From the IMG/VR virus record IMGVR_UViG_3300046690_000166, positions 1-46,877 of that record: 46,877 nucleotides of DNA; one strand, given 5' to 3'. This stretch comes from a virus. The notes under the pieces were generated by a model. That model made no database searches and was not told where the DNA came from. It saw only the letters and a list, made by a program, of their open reading frames with translations. Position 1 is the first letter of the stretch; each line of letters begins with the position of its first letter. The position numbers were made by a program, and so were the translations under genes. Positions 23,538-32,302 of this stretch are shown here, piece after piece.

Positions 23538-25121
23538 TTAGATCAACTGATGCGACCCAACGATGTTTTTGATAACGTCGTCTTTGCGGTAAATGATGGT
23601 GTAATTGTACGTGAACTTGTTCACACCATTAACGACGGCGCTCGTGATGGTCGAACCTTTCCAGTACCCGATAGTTTGCACTTGCTGCCACGCTGATGCG
23701 CTGCCGGTCTGTTGCGTGATGTAAATCTGTTGTTGAATCGTCAGCGTCGATTCTGCCAGAATCGTTCCATTCTGAATTGCCAGTTCAATACCGCTTGCAG
23801 GCGACAGCGGCGTTGCAGCGCTACCCTGCAACACGAGGTCGCACATGTTCTGGCCGCGCTTGTTTGCCGGGATTTGGCCGACCGACAATTGCAGGTTCAT
23901 AAGACCCGCGCCGATATGGTCTTTAAACCATTGCTCGTTTGCAAAAATGGTCGAATCAACCGGCGCCGTCGCGCCCCCGCACAACACACCTTCCTGATAG
24001 AAGGAAATGTTTTGCCCGGCCGTTTGCGTTTGGCCGTAGTAGTTCACGCGGGCCGCGTCGAGTGCGTCGGATAGGGCATCGGTCGAAACGCTCGCAACAA
24101 ACACGCTGTTCTGTTTGTACATGAACCCGACCGTTCCATTGGTCGCGTTGAAATTGATCGCCGCGTGAATCGACATCGGCAACATTTCGATGTACTGACG
24201 CACGCCCAAGCCGGTTGCGGTCGTATCTTCGTATTCAAGACCGACGCCAGCAATACCGATAAGAGCGGCACTCCAGGTATTCCACGCGGTAGGCGATACG
24301 AACACGCGGAACACGAACACCACGTTCAACGCCGCGTTGGCTTGTGCAACTGCGGTAACGTCGGCCAGTGCAAGCGCTGCCGTGTCGGTGTAGCAGAATT
24401 CGCCGCAGTTGTTGTTAAGCGACGTAACGCGCGAGAAACCCGCAACGGGCGTTTCGATGATACTTGCATCGTTCACAAGCGCGCCTTGTCCGACGTACCA
24501 ACCCAATGCGGCCGCAACGTCGGTTGCCGGTGCAACGCCTGTAGGCGACACAACCTGAAACGTTTCCGTTACAACGCCTGTCGGGCTTGCCGAAAAGTCG
24601 AACGCTTGCGACAGCGCATTCCATGTCACGGTTGCGCTCGTCAGTTCGCCATTCGGGCCACCCGACGACGCGCGGATTGCCGTTTGCAGTTCGCTTGCAA
24701 CGTCGGTCAGCGTCGTTGCCGCAGCGAACGAAATAGCCGACAGGTTGACAACCGTTGCGCCGAACTTGAACGACAGCAGACCGGCCGTGATTGCTTTCAG
24801 CGTCGCCAGTACTGCAACCGATGCTTCGCCGTAAATCGTTGCCGGTTGCAGTGCGTTCACATAACGCGCGTACTGGATTGCTTGCGGCGCCGTGCCCAAC
24901 GGGCTTTCAAAGTCGAAGTAAACGACTGCCCGCGCGTACTCTTCCGATGTAGTGCCGAAGAAAACCCCGACATCAGCCGATGATGTGAATTGCAGGATTG
25001 CATTCGGGCCGACTAGCGGGTTGGTCGTGAACACACGAGCGCACCATTGGCGGGTTGGCACCTGTGCCGCCGCGCCGACGACGCTATTGATATTGATGTA
25101 TTTCTGAAAACGAATCGACAT
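23538..25121 (-). CDS. Tail sheath protein (DUF3383 family)
   Basis: 527 residues. The N-terminus (IRFQKYININSVVGAAAQVP), the FFGTTSEEYARAVVYFDFES region and the C-terminal YWKGSTITSAVVNGVNKFTY are typical of DUF3383 contractile sheath subunits. Good GGAG site. This gene establishes myovirus morphology. Confidence 0.93.
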   Translation of the reverse strand: MSIRFQKYININSVVGAAAQVPTRQWCARVFTTNPLVGPNAILQFTSSADVGVFFGTTSEEYARAVVYFDFESPLGTAPQAIQYARYVNALQPATIYGEASVAVLATLKAITAGLLSFKFGATVVNLSAISFAAATTLTDVASELQTAIRASSGGPNGELTSATVTWNALSQAFDFSASPTGVVTETFQVVSPTGVAPATDVAAALGWYVGQGALVNDASIIETPVAGFSRVTSLNNNCGEFCYTDTAALALADVTAVAQANAALNVVFVFRVFVSPTAWNTWSAALIGIAGVGLEYEDTTATGLGVRQYIEMLPMSIHAAINFNATNGTVGFMYKQNSVFVASVSTDALSDALDAARVNYYGQTQTAGQNISFYQEGVLCGGATAPVDSTIFANEQWFKDHIGAGLMNLQLSVGQIPANKRGQNMCDLVLQGSAATPLSPASGIELAIQNGTILAESTLTIQQQIYITQQTGSASAWQQVQTIGYWKGSTITSAVVNGVNKFTYNYTIIYRKDDVIKNIVGSHQLI

Positions 25122-25141
25122 GGCGTTGATTCTCCGATTGA

Positions 25142-25678
25142 TTAAACGCGGTAAATGTTCGGGTTGAAATCCGAAAGTACGCCCGTTGACGTTGTGAAAA
25201 CGTCTTTGTGCGTGAATATGATATCAAACGACGCCCACCAAACCGTTTGATCGCTCGAATCCTGAAACGGTACGGCCGGATTATCTGACACGCGAAACAC
25301 GTTGCAATCATTCGCAACGAACGCCGCAATTGCCGATTCATGCTGCATGATGTTGCGTGCGATATTCGACAAATCGCCCGATGTCATGCCGTTGGCATTT
25401 GCCGGGCTATCGAACGGCACAAAGCCCGCAATCTGAAACCGCGTGTGCATCACTTGTGTGGTTGTCGTTGTCGCGGTCCCGTCGTCGGCTATATCGTCTT
25501 TGTACGCGGCCCAACCGTACGGTTTGCGCGGCCCCAACGTATGAAAGACCGTTGGTGACGACGGCGCCTGAAACTGGCGCGCTTGGTTGTTCTGCAACAC
25601 ACCGGCCGTAACGCCGCGTGCAGCAAGCCCCGCAATCAGCGTTGCTTGAATGATGGTTTGTATCTGCGCGTCAAGCAT
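25142..25678 (-). CDS. Neck/tail terminator protein (LIC_12616-like)
   Basis: 178 residues. Position directly before the sheath and the pattern WAAYKDDIADDGTATTTTTQ, AGFVPFDSPANANG fit the neck terminator family that caps the tube end. It overlaps the previous gene by 8 bp. Confidence 0.72.
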   Translation of the reverse strand: MLDAQIQTIIQATLIAGLAARGVTAGVLQNNQARQFQAPSSPTVFHTLGPRKPYGWAAYKDDIADDGTATTTTTQVMHTRFQIAGFVPFDSPANANGMTSGDLSNIARNIMQHESAIAAFVANDCNVFRVSDNPAVPFQDSSDQTVWWASFDIIFTHKDVFTTSTGVLSDFNPNIYRV

Positions 25679-26108
25679 TTGTCGTTGCCCCCGTTGCCGG
25701 GCCGATGTCGACCCCTAAAACACGGTTCCATCCATCCTCGTTGATCCACGGCGTATCGCCAACGCACTGATATCGGCGTGACGTGCCCGGTATCAACGAC
25801 CCGTCGAGATTAACCGGCGTTTCGATAATGTCGCCGCTGCCGTCAGGATTGCGCCGGATAGATTGCGCGTTAAAGCCCGGCACGAACCAAGTAACATAGG
25901 ATTTCTGAAAGTCGAGCCCATACGAGTTGTATCGTGCGCGGTCAACCGGTTGCACGCTGCCTTTCGGTATGGTCTGCGGTGCCGCATACGTCGTCACAAC
26001 CTTGCCGGTCGGCCCCGGCGCCTGTGACGCGTACTGAAACCAATTGACGGTTTGTGCGCCGATAACGGATAGCGCAAGGCGCAAAACATTTGAACCGGGA
26101 ACGCGCAT
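25671..26108 (-). CDS. Head-tail connector/neck protein
   Basis: 145 residues. RVPGSNVLRLALSVIG, VQPVDRARYNSYGLDFQKSY and a C-terminal INEDGWNRVLGVDIG are typical of a conserved myovirus protein located between the HK97 gp10-like and neck genes. Family name uncertain; stopper or collar role inferred from synteny. Confidence 0.65.
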   Translation of the reverse strand: MRVPGSNVLRLALSVIGAQTVNWFQYASQAPGPTGKVVTTYAAPQTIPKGSVQPVDRARYNSYGLDFQKSYVTWFVPGFNAQSIRRNPDGSGDIIETPVNLDGSLIPGTSRRYQCVGDTPWINEDGWNRVLGVDIGPATGATTNA

Positions 26109-26111
26109 TTG

Positions 26112-26699
26112 TTAGCCTTTAGCGTTTGGGTCTACAGGTTCGGCGTCGCCCATATCGACACTAAACGATGTCGTTGCGAGCATATAGCCGGTATCGTTTA
26201 GCGGCTTTTCGCTGATGCCTGCCACGTACGCGCGGGCTTCGGCTTCGCCAACCTGATTGATGTATTCAATAATGCCGCCAATGGTCGCGCCGGTGATTGC
26301 GCGCCCTTCGGATTTGTACTTACGTGCGACGAGAGTAACGAGCGACAAGGGCGGTTCGCTGATGGTCGAAATCGTCTTTTGGATGTCACCGCCAACTTGC
26401 AGGCCGATTGCCGTCAGCGCATCGACAACTGACATTTTGCCGGTAACGACGCGCTTGGATAGTTGGAACATAAGCGCCGACCATTCTTTATCGCGAGCAT
26501 CGGCCGTTGGCTTCATGAAGGGTCGCGCGTGCGGCCCCAACTCGTTAATTGCCGCGACGTATGCAACCGGCGTTTGGTTGGCATCAGGGTACTTTGACGA
26601 CTCGAACCAACCGACGCGAACGTTGGCTTTATCCAAGTCTTGCAGCGCTTTTGCAAGTATCCCTTTCGCGCCGCCTGGCACACGTCGCATTTGCGCCAT
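26112..26699 (-). CDS. HK97 gp10-like tail completion protein
   Basis: 195 residues. VRVGWFESSKYPDANQTPVA, AINELGPHARPFMKPT and a final SFSVDMG match the gp10-like completion family seen in phages with DUF3383 sheaths. Its ATG overlaps the upstream stop (TAATG). Confidence 0.8.
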   Translation of the reverse strand: MAQMRRVPGGAKGILAKALQDLDKANVRVGWFESSKYPDANQTPVAYVAAINELGPHARPFMKPTADARDKEWSALMFQLSKRVVTGKMSVVDALTAIGLQVGGDIQKTISTISEPPLSLVTLVARKYKSEGRAITGATIGGIIEYINQVGEAEARAYVAGISEKPLNDTGYMLATTSFSVDMGDAEPVDPNAKG

Positions 26700-27139
26700 T
26701 ATCGAAACGTCCCGTACGCCTTGCGGAATGCGCGGCGTTCACGGATACCGGCCGACACATAAAACCCGCCTGCAAACTTGGCACGAGCAAGCGCAAGTAC
26801 CTGTTTGCCGTACGGCGTCGTGTACAACCAGTATTGAAACGAATCTTTTACGGGCGGTTCCATCAACGACACGGCAACCTTGTCGACAGTTGCCGACGTG
26901 ACGATAACGCTATCTTCGCCCGCTGCAATCAGTGATTGGATTTCGGCAATATGCGCCGTCAACAGGTTTAGCACCATGTCGAGCGAGTCACCGTTGAAGC
27001 CAAAACACCAATTGTCGTTTGGGTCGGCGTACTGGCACGCCATGCCGAAATAGGTCTGTAAAACCGCTTCGGTAGGCGCCGACGCAAACGCCGGGCATTG
27101 CTGTTGAAACAATGCGTAGTTGAATGTGTGCAGCGCCAT
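26699..27139 (-). CDS. Head-tail adaptor (DUF4054 family)
   Basis: 146 residues. NYALFQQQCPAFASAPTEAV, a helical middle (LNLLTAHIAEIQSLIAAGE) and SATVDKVAVSLMEPP fit DUF4054, an adaptor that binds the portal ring. The start ATG with GGGG upstream is preferred over an extension 12 codons longer. Confidence 0.85.
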   Translation of the reverse strand: MALHTFNYALFQQQCPAFASAPTEAVLQTYFGMACQYADPNDNWCFGFNGDSLDMVLNLLTAHIAEIQSLIAAGEDSVIVTSATVDKVAVSLMEPPVKDSFQYWLYTTPYGKQVLALARAKFAGGFYVSAGIRERRAFRKAYGTFR

Positions 27140-27149
27140 CGCGAGCCCC

Positions 27150-27605
27150 TTAACGGTTCGACAACTGATTTGCAACCCAACCCGAACCGGCTTTTTCCAG
27201 TTCGACCGGCAACGGCTTTGTACCGTCTGTCGGTTCGTTCATGAAATCGGCCGGGGTAAGCGGCCCGCCTGGGTCGCGCGGGTTCATATCCGAAATCATC
27301 TTGTCGATGTCGAACAACTTTCCTTCGACGCGAATATGACCCGACGCAACGAAGCGTTTGAAATGGTCAAGTTCGCTGATTGCGTCAAGTTCCGATTGCG
27401 TGATAACGGTATGAACACCGTGTTCGGTAATCAGATTTTTCGACGCGATACCCGCACCACCACGAATCAGAACCGATACTTTTTCGACCGGCAGCATACC
27501 GGGTTCCGGGGGCGGTGCGTACACGACGAATTTTTGCGGGCATGCGAGAGTGCTGTACACGAACACACTGCCCGACGACTTTTGCGCAACCTGTTTGCCT
27601 GCCAT
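27150..27605 (-). CDS. Conserved structural-region hypothetical protein
   Basis: 151 residues, between the capsid and adaptor genes. N-terminal beta sequence (SGSVFVYSTLACPQKFVVY), a helix around SELDAISELDHFKRFVASG and a Pro/Gly-rich C-terminus. GGAG-type ribosome binding site. Probably a minor head or neck protein by location; no family recognised. Confidence 0.7.
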   Translation of the reverse strand: MAGKQVAQKSSGSVFVYSTLACPQKFVVYAPPPEPGMLPVEKVSVLIRGGAGIASKNLITEHGVHTVITQSELDAISELDHFKRFVASGHIRVEGKLFDIDKMISDMNPRDPGGPLTPADFMNEPTDGTKPLPVELEKAGSGWVANQLSNR

Positions 27606-27626
27606 GATGGTTTTCTCCGTTCAATG

Positions 27627-27656
27627 AAAATGGGGCGTACCGTTAGATACGCCCCA
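27627..27656 (-). terminator. Terminator after the major capsid gene
   Basis: Minus strand TGGGGCGTA-TCTAACGG-TACGCCCCA followed by TTTTC. As after the tube gene, it would keep the capsid mRNA abundant while passing some polymerase into the connector genes. Confidence 0.85.
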
Positions 27657-27685
27657 CATTTTACAGCACCGTCAACTAGGGTCTA

Positions 27686-28849
27686 TTACAGACCCGTCCA
27701 ACGCGTCACGGCATACGGCCGCTTGACCATCACACCGGCCGTCGCGTTCGCGTAATCTTCGACGTACGATTTGGCGCGCTTCTCAACGCCAAGCGCCTGG
27801 AACTTCGACGGCACGACTTGGATAAACGTCTTACCGTCGTCGCTCGAACCGTCGTCCACACGTTCGGCAAACACGTACATCACCGATGCGCCGCCGTTGC
27901 CGTCGCGCAGTTCCGGCGCGGTGACAACGCGAACGTTCGCGTAATTCTCGCGCAACCATTCGCGTACGCTGATGCCGCCAACCGATTGCGTCACCGTCAG
28001 GTATTGATTCGTACCCATCGGGATTGCCATCGTGATCGGCGTCTTTTCAACGTCGATGGTATCCATCGATTGAATTTGCAGCGTCGCCAGCACTAGCCGG
28101 ATATCGGCCGTGATGTCGTTGAACGTCTTGGTTGCCCAAGCCGGGGTTCCCGACGTTGCGCCGTTCGGCAAGGTTTGGTACGCGGGCAACGACGGGTCGT
28201 TAAGGAAACCGTACGTACGACCGGCACCGTCGTTGAAGCCGTAGAAACCAACGCGGTTGCGTTGAATGTCGAGCGCGCGGCCCGCTTGACCGCGCTTTTC
28301 ACCGCTCGTCGAAACGCGCATACGTGCGGCGCGTGCCTCTTCAAGCAAGCCAACGAGAATGCCCATTTCGAAGCGAACGACGGTGCGCCATTCGAAATTC
28401 ACGTTCCACGACGACAACGGGATATTCGAATAGTCACCGTACGGAACGGCGTTGCCGGTCGGTTCGAGCATGCCCTGTACAATCTGTTCATCTTCCCACG
28501 AACCGATTGTTGACATACCAATCAGTTCGTCGATCTTGCGCGCGGCCGTGATGAAATTCACGAAGCCCGGCATCCATGCTTGCAGGAATTGCACGAGCGA
28601 CGGAATAGCCGCCGACGATTGCAGTTGTCCCGGTGCGGGCATGATACCCACATCGTTACTATCCATCGTCGCCGCCAGTTGAAGCGCGTTGACGATTTCA
28701 GCGATGTAGCCATGATCGAAGCCGATCCCGACCGCGCGCAACGCGTTGTATTCCGCAACGTCGGCTTCTTCGACTTTCAGCGGCGCCCACGTGCGGCCCG
28801 CAAGCGACGAGTGAACCTGATGTTCGTCTTTCTTGGTGAATTTCAACAT
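27686..28849 (-). CDS. Major capsid protein (DUF2184 family)
   Basis: 387 residues. Recognisable features are FITAARKIDELIGMSTIGSW, the NVNFEWRTVVRFEMGILVG stretch and the C-terminal ATAGVMVKRPYAVTRWTGL. It has HK97-type fold by family. GGGAG precedes the ATG. It follows the decoration protein and is followed by a terminator. Confidence 0.92.
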   Translation of the reverse strand: MLKFTKKDEHQVHSSLAGRTWAPLKVEEADVAEYNALRAVGIGFDHGYIAEIVNALQLAATMDSNDVGIMPAPGQLQSSAAIPSLVQFLQAWMPGFVNFITAARKIDELIGMSTIGSWEDEQIVQGMLEPTGNAVPYGDYSNIPLSSWNVNFEWRTVVRFEMGILVGLLEEARAARMRVSTSGEKRGQAGRALDIQRNRVGFYGFNDGAGRTYGFLNDPSLPAYQTLPNGATSGTPAWATKTFNDITADIRLVLATLQIQSMDTIDVEKTPITMAIPMGTNQYLTVTQSVGGISVREWLRENYANVRVVTAPELRDGNGGASVMYVFAERVDDGSSDDGKTFIQVVPSKFQALGVEKRAKSYVEDYANATAGVMVKRPYAVTRWTGL

Positions 28850-28914
28850 GTCTTGCTACTCCCACAAATGTTGTGTGTTTGACTTACGCGACGACTTGCG
28901 CCGCGTGCGCCGAT

Positions 28915-29427
28915 TTACAGATTGATCTTGACGAGCAACTGATTGTTCGCTTCGGCCGGTTGCGGGTAATCTTCGACGGTGCAAGTGAACAGCGTATTGC
29001 CCGCGTCAGGCGTGCCAACAACGGCCGGTACGCTGATTTGACCGTCAGCCTGTGCAAATTGCAGTTGCAGACCCGGCGTTGCCGCGCGCGTGCCGCCAAG
29101 CGCAACGACAATCTTTGCGAACTCTGCAAAGTCGGCCGTCACGTTGTTGGGCAACGCGAACACCGGGGCCAACGGTCCAAGCGTCGAAAGACCCAACGAT
29201 ACATGCTGTTTGGGGTTCGCCAGAATGCCCCAAATCGCGCCGGTGCCGCCCGCGCCGACCGTCTTGCCGTCCGGGTTCAACGTGAACACACGGCCGAACA
29301 CGTTGTTTGCCGGGTTGGTCGTGTTGATGTAGCCCTGATGCGCGCGCAACGGGCCGTCACGCATGATTTCACCGACGACGCCAAACGCGTAGTCGTAATT
29401 CAACGACTGTTGGAAAGTACCTGCCAT
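28915..29427 (-). CDS. Head decoration/structural cement protein
   Basis: 170 residues. GTFQQSLNYDYAFGVVGEIM, VFGRVFTLNPDGKTVGAGGT and a beta-rich body are typical of the cement proteins encoded just before DUF2184 capsids. AGGA upstream of the ATG. Confidence 0.82.
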   Translation of the reverse strand: MAGTFQQSLNYDYAFGVVGEIMRDGPLRAHQGYINTTNPANNVFGRVFTLNPDGKTVGAGGTGAIWGILANPKQHVSLGLSTLGPLAPVFALPNNVTADFAEFAKIVVALGGTRAATPGLQLQFAQADGQISVPAVVGTPDAGNTLFTCTVEDYPQPAEANNQLLVKINL

Positions 29428-29468
29428 GATCCTATGCTCCGAAGTTGTGAGGTTTTACCGCTGACCGC

Positions 29469-30182
29469 TTACGAGCGTTCGGCCAGTTGCGCTTGAAGGA
29501 ACGACGGTTTCTTGCCGCGTTCGGCAGCGTCGCCCACTTGCGCGGTCGGCAACTTGTGCGCCGGGGTGCGACCGTGCAACCACGCTTCGACGGCTTCGAT
29601 TTCATGACCCTTGCGCGCCGGGATTTCCAGTTTTTCCACGCCGTACGCTGCAACTTCTTGAGCATCCATCGCGGCCGCAACGGAACTGAAATCACCGATA
29701 TGCAACGACAGTTGTTTGTGCAGCGCGTCGCGCTTGGCAATGGTGTTGACTACGTCTTTGGCATCCATGCCGCGACCATAGCCCGCCATTGCCTTTTTCA
29801 CGGCGGCGTCAACAACTGCCGCAACTTCCTTCGCATCCATGCCCTTTCCTTCGTCGTCGCCGGGCTTCTTGCCGCCCTTGTCGGTGTCGTCGGTATCGCC
29901 CGCTTTCGCGACCGGTACCGCAGCGTCACCGGTAACGGTCGTATCCGTCAGCACGTCCGATTCACCGGCGCACTTCAAATCTTCGACGGCTTCAAGCAAA
30001 GGTGCAACCGCTGCGATTGCGTCGATTGCTTCTTTCAGTTCGCCTTTATCTTCGTCCGACGTGTTGGCGTCGGCCATCTTTTCTTCGGCGTCCATCGCGA
30101 ATGCCATCAGCCGATTGCGCGCAACGCCTGCAACCGTTTTGACTTTCGCTTTCAACAACGCGTCACGCGTTTTCTTGCTCAT
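29469..30182 (-). CDS. Scaffold protein from an internal in-frame start
   Basis: An in-frame ATG at residue 337 of the polyprotein (MSKKTRDALLKAK) has GGAGA 8-9 bases upstream, better than the gene's main start. It lies exactly at the junction between the protease and scaffold parts and would give a 237-residue acidic scaffold on its own, as lambda Nu3 is made from gene C. Confidence 0.7.
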   Translation of the reverse strand: MSKKTRDALLKAKVKTVAGVARNRLMAFAMDAEEKMADANTSDEDKGELKEAIDAIAAVAPLLEAVEDLKCAGESDVLTDTTVTGDAAVPVAKAGDTDDTDKGGKKPGDDEGKGMDAKEVAAVVDAAVKKAMAGYGRGMDAKDVVNTIAKRDALHKQLSLHIGDFSSVAAAMDAQEVAAYGVEKLEIPARKGHEIEAVEAWLHGRTPAHKLPTAQVGDAAERGKKPSFLQAQLAERS

Positions 30183-31190
30183 GTTGGATTTCTCCGTAAA
30201 AGTTAATTCCGAACCATCCATAACCGCAACTTCCGGCCCCATACGGCCATCTTCAACAGTTGCAAGATGGTTGCCACGGATGCGCCGTTGGACGTAAGTA
30301 TAAGGCACACCGTTAAACACCCCCGGCGCGAACTCGTACACACAACGATATCCGAGACTCAACGGGGTCTTGCCTGCCGCGATGCTTTGCGCCAGAAAAT
30401 CACTAAAGCATTTAATGTTGCCCTTCAATGTTCCGAAGTCGTCTTTCGGGTCAAACCATATGCGTTCGCCAGTAACGCCGCGTGCGCCTTTATCTTCGAT
30501 TTGCGCCGTTCCGTTCGTACCGTTACCAATCATCGTATGATCGATAATCCACGGCACGAGCCGAAACGATGCGATACAGGCAGGGTCGGCTAACTCTTCG
30601 GCCGGGCGATAAACCGCAAAGAATTTGCCCGCGTTGCCCTTCGCTTTTTCTTGGGGAATGTTTTTGCCAAGATACTGAAACACGCCAACTTTCGACAACG
30701 GATTGTCTTGCACTTCGAAAAACCCGTTGATGTCGTAATTCTTGGCGCTTTCATCAGCATCCCCCGCCATCGCGTTAAACAGGCACGCGAGCACGTTGAC
30801 GCTGCAACCGTGCAACGGGTTCGGCAACTCGTCGAGTCGGAACCAACCGGCGCCAATGTGTTCCTCATTCAACGTGTGATTGAACGGTTCGACATCGGCC
30901 AAGAATGCGTGAAAGAAGCCGTCAAACACACCGATGCTCGACAACGGCCCCTGATGTGCAAAGCCGGTTTCTTCGATGCATTCGCGACGCGCTGCGGCTT
31001 CGGCTGTTTCCCCATCTTCGACGCTGCCAGCAGGAAACCCCCATTCGCCGTTTGGGCGCTGCATCATGAACACTTTGCCGTTGGCATGAAACACAATGCC
31101 CGACGCGGTCGCGGCGTCGCATGCAACGGTGTATGCAACCTCTTGTGCTTTCAATGCCGGGTTATCTTTATGATCTTTGTCTAGTGGCAT
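29469..31190 (-). CDS. NUDIX domain - prohead protease (DUF2213) - scaffold polyprotein
   Basis: 573 residues. Residues ~25-150 form a NUDIX hydrolase with an intact box: G55, E61, R69-E70, E73-E74, G76. Residues ~165-320 match DUF2213 head maturation protease (DHTMI, TPLSLGYRC with the likely Ser, GNHLATV with the likely His). The remaining ~240 residues are an acidic helical scaffold (KKPGDDEGKGMDAKEVAAVV). AAAGGA precedes the ATG. Protease plus scaffold is normal; an N-terminal NUDIX is unusual. The protease is expected to remove the scaffold during head maturation. Confidence 0.87.
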   Translation of the reverse strand: MPLDKDHKDNPALKAQEVAYTVACDAATASGIVFHANGKVFMMQRPNGEWGFPAGSVEDGETAEAAARRECIEETGFAHQGPLSSIGVFDGFFHAFLADVEPFNHTLNEEHIGAGWFRLDELPNPLHGCSVNVLACLFNAMAGDADESAKNYDINGFFEVQDNPLSKVGVFQYLGKNIPQEKAKGNAGKFFAVYRPAEELADPACIASFRLVPWIIDHTMIGNGTNGTAQIEDKGARGVTGERIWFDPKDDFGTLKGNIKCFSDFLAQSIAAGKTPLSLGYRCVYEFAPGVFNGVPYTYVQRRIRGNHLATVEDGRMGPEVAVMDGSELTFTEKSNMSKKTRDALLKAKVKTVAGVARNRLMAFAMDAEEKMADANTSDEDKGELKEAIDAIAAVAPLLEAVEDLKCAGESDVLTDTTVTGDAAVPVAKAGDTDDTDKGGKKPGDDEGKGMDAKEVAAVVDAAVKKAMAGYGRGMDAKDVVNTIAKRDALHKQLSLHIGDFSSVAAAMDAQEVAAYGVEKLEIPARKGHEIEAVEAWLHGRTPAHKLPTAQVGDAAERGKKPSFLQAQLAERS

Positions 31191-31192
31191 GG

Positions 31193-31417
31193 TCAATCCT
31201 TTATAACTGCGCGTGAACCATCGTCCGGGTTGATCGACTTCAAACAATGATCTTTCTGAAACAGGTTTAGAAACTTACACAACACGCACCCCCAACGCTT
31301 ACCTTCTAGCATCGCCTTGCCCGCTCGACTACTGATGGTTTCGCCGGGGTCGCCGCCAGTCAGGGTGTTGCCGAACTCGTCGAGCAAGATAAGAAAGTTC
31401 AAGAGATATCGGCCCAT
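31193..31417 (-). CDS. Conserved small phage protein with ETISSRAGKA motif
   Basis: 74 residues: GRYLLNFLILLDEFGNTLTG, then PGETISSRAGKAMLEGKRWG and a cysteine/histidine cluster (CVLCKFLNLFQKDHC). The family recurs in phages near head genes but has no known function to me. The hydrophobic start could touch a membrane and the Cys/His set could bind metal. It is packed 2-3 bp from both neighbours. Confidence 0.75.
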   Translation of the reverse strand: MGRYLLNFLILLDEFGNTLTGGDPGETISSRAGKAMLEGKRWGCVLCKFLNLFQKDHCLKSINPDDGSRAVIKD

Positions 31418-31420
31418 GTG

Positions 31421-32302
31421 TCAATCCTCGTCGTCATCGTCAAATTTGAAAATCGGCCGCATGGTGCAACGGCAATAGGGCGCTTGTCCCGGTATGCCTT
31501 TCTCACCCTTGTTGGGTCCGTCAAGATGCGGTAGGTTGTCAAAAGAGAATATTTTACCGTTCAAAACGTCCCGGTGATATTCGCGGGGGTGATTCGAGCC
31601 CCCGCTATGCACCCACTCGAACTCTTTAACCCCAAGCGCTTGCATACGTTGCGCGTTGATACCGTTGTACGCCTTGCGTGTTTGGTCAAGCGATACATTC
31701 TTTGCCCAATTCTTGACTTTGACGCCGTACTGTTCCAACTCCGGTTTCAGGTCAGCAAGACCGTTGCCGGTTTGAATCGAACGCATCACACTGCCCGTCA
31801 CCTTATCTAAGTACGTTTCAGGTATGCGTTTGATTAGGGCAACGTTTTCTGCAACGGTCGCCGTCAACACTTCGCGCAACGGCCCATTGAACACGTCGGT
31901 TTTCAACGTCAGTTGTCCCGACATTTCCTTTAGGCTGATGCCCAACTTTTGCGCGCTATCCTTCGTCGTGCGTTTAACCATCGTTTCGACGGTCGGCGCC
32001 GCGATCTTGGCGAACAGGGCGGCAAACTTGTTGCGCAACGCATTTGTGAGAATGCGCGCTTGCGACGCCGTCGATGCATCCATTGCCCACGCTTCGCCAT
32101 CGCCTGCAAACGTGTCGTCGAGCGCCATCACTTCGCGCACGACTTCGCGCAACATGCGGTCGATGTAGTGTTGCAACGTGTCGTTGTACTGCGTGGCGAT
32201 TTGCCCCGCAATCATCAGCGGCGCACCGCGAAGCGTTTCAACTTTAAATTGCGTCGCCCACGCGGTGCGCTTGCCAATGACTTTAAGTTGCTTGTGTGTC
32301 AT
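31421..32302 (-). CDS. Minor head protein (Mu gpF-like, phage head morphogenesis)
   Basis: 293 residues. The C-terminal ~110 residues carry the Mu_F signature: NVSLDQTRKAYNGINAQRMQ, FEWVHSGGSNHPREYH and GQAPYCRCTMRPIFKF. The start ATG (MTHKQLKVIG) overlaps the portal 3' end by 20 bp with GGCGGCGAAG upstream; a 62-codon extension inside the portal is rejected. It sits in the head interior near the portal. Confidence 0.87.
   Translation of the reverse strand: MTHKQLKVIGKRTAWATQFKVETLRGAPLMIAGQIATQYNDTLQHYIDRMLREVVREVMALDDTFAGDGEAWAMDASTASQARILTNALRNKFAALFAKIAAPTVETMVKRTTKDSAQKLGISLKEMSGQLTLKTDVFNGPLREVLTATVAENVALIKRIPETYLDKVTGSVMRSIQTGNGLADLKPELEQYGVKVKNWAKNVSLDQTRKAYNGINAQRMQALGVKEFEWVHSGGSNHPREYHRDVLNGKIFSFDNLPHLDGPNKGEKGIPGQAPYCRCTMRPIFKFDDDDED

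Noticed and set aside
24165-24983. 272-codon plus-strand open frame across the sheath gene
   Set aside because: Arg/Cys-rich shadow of the sheath with no ribosome binding site.
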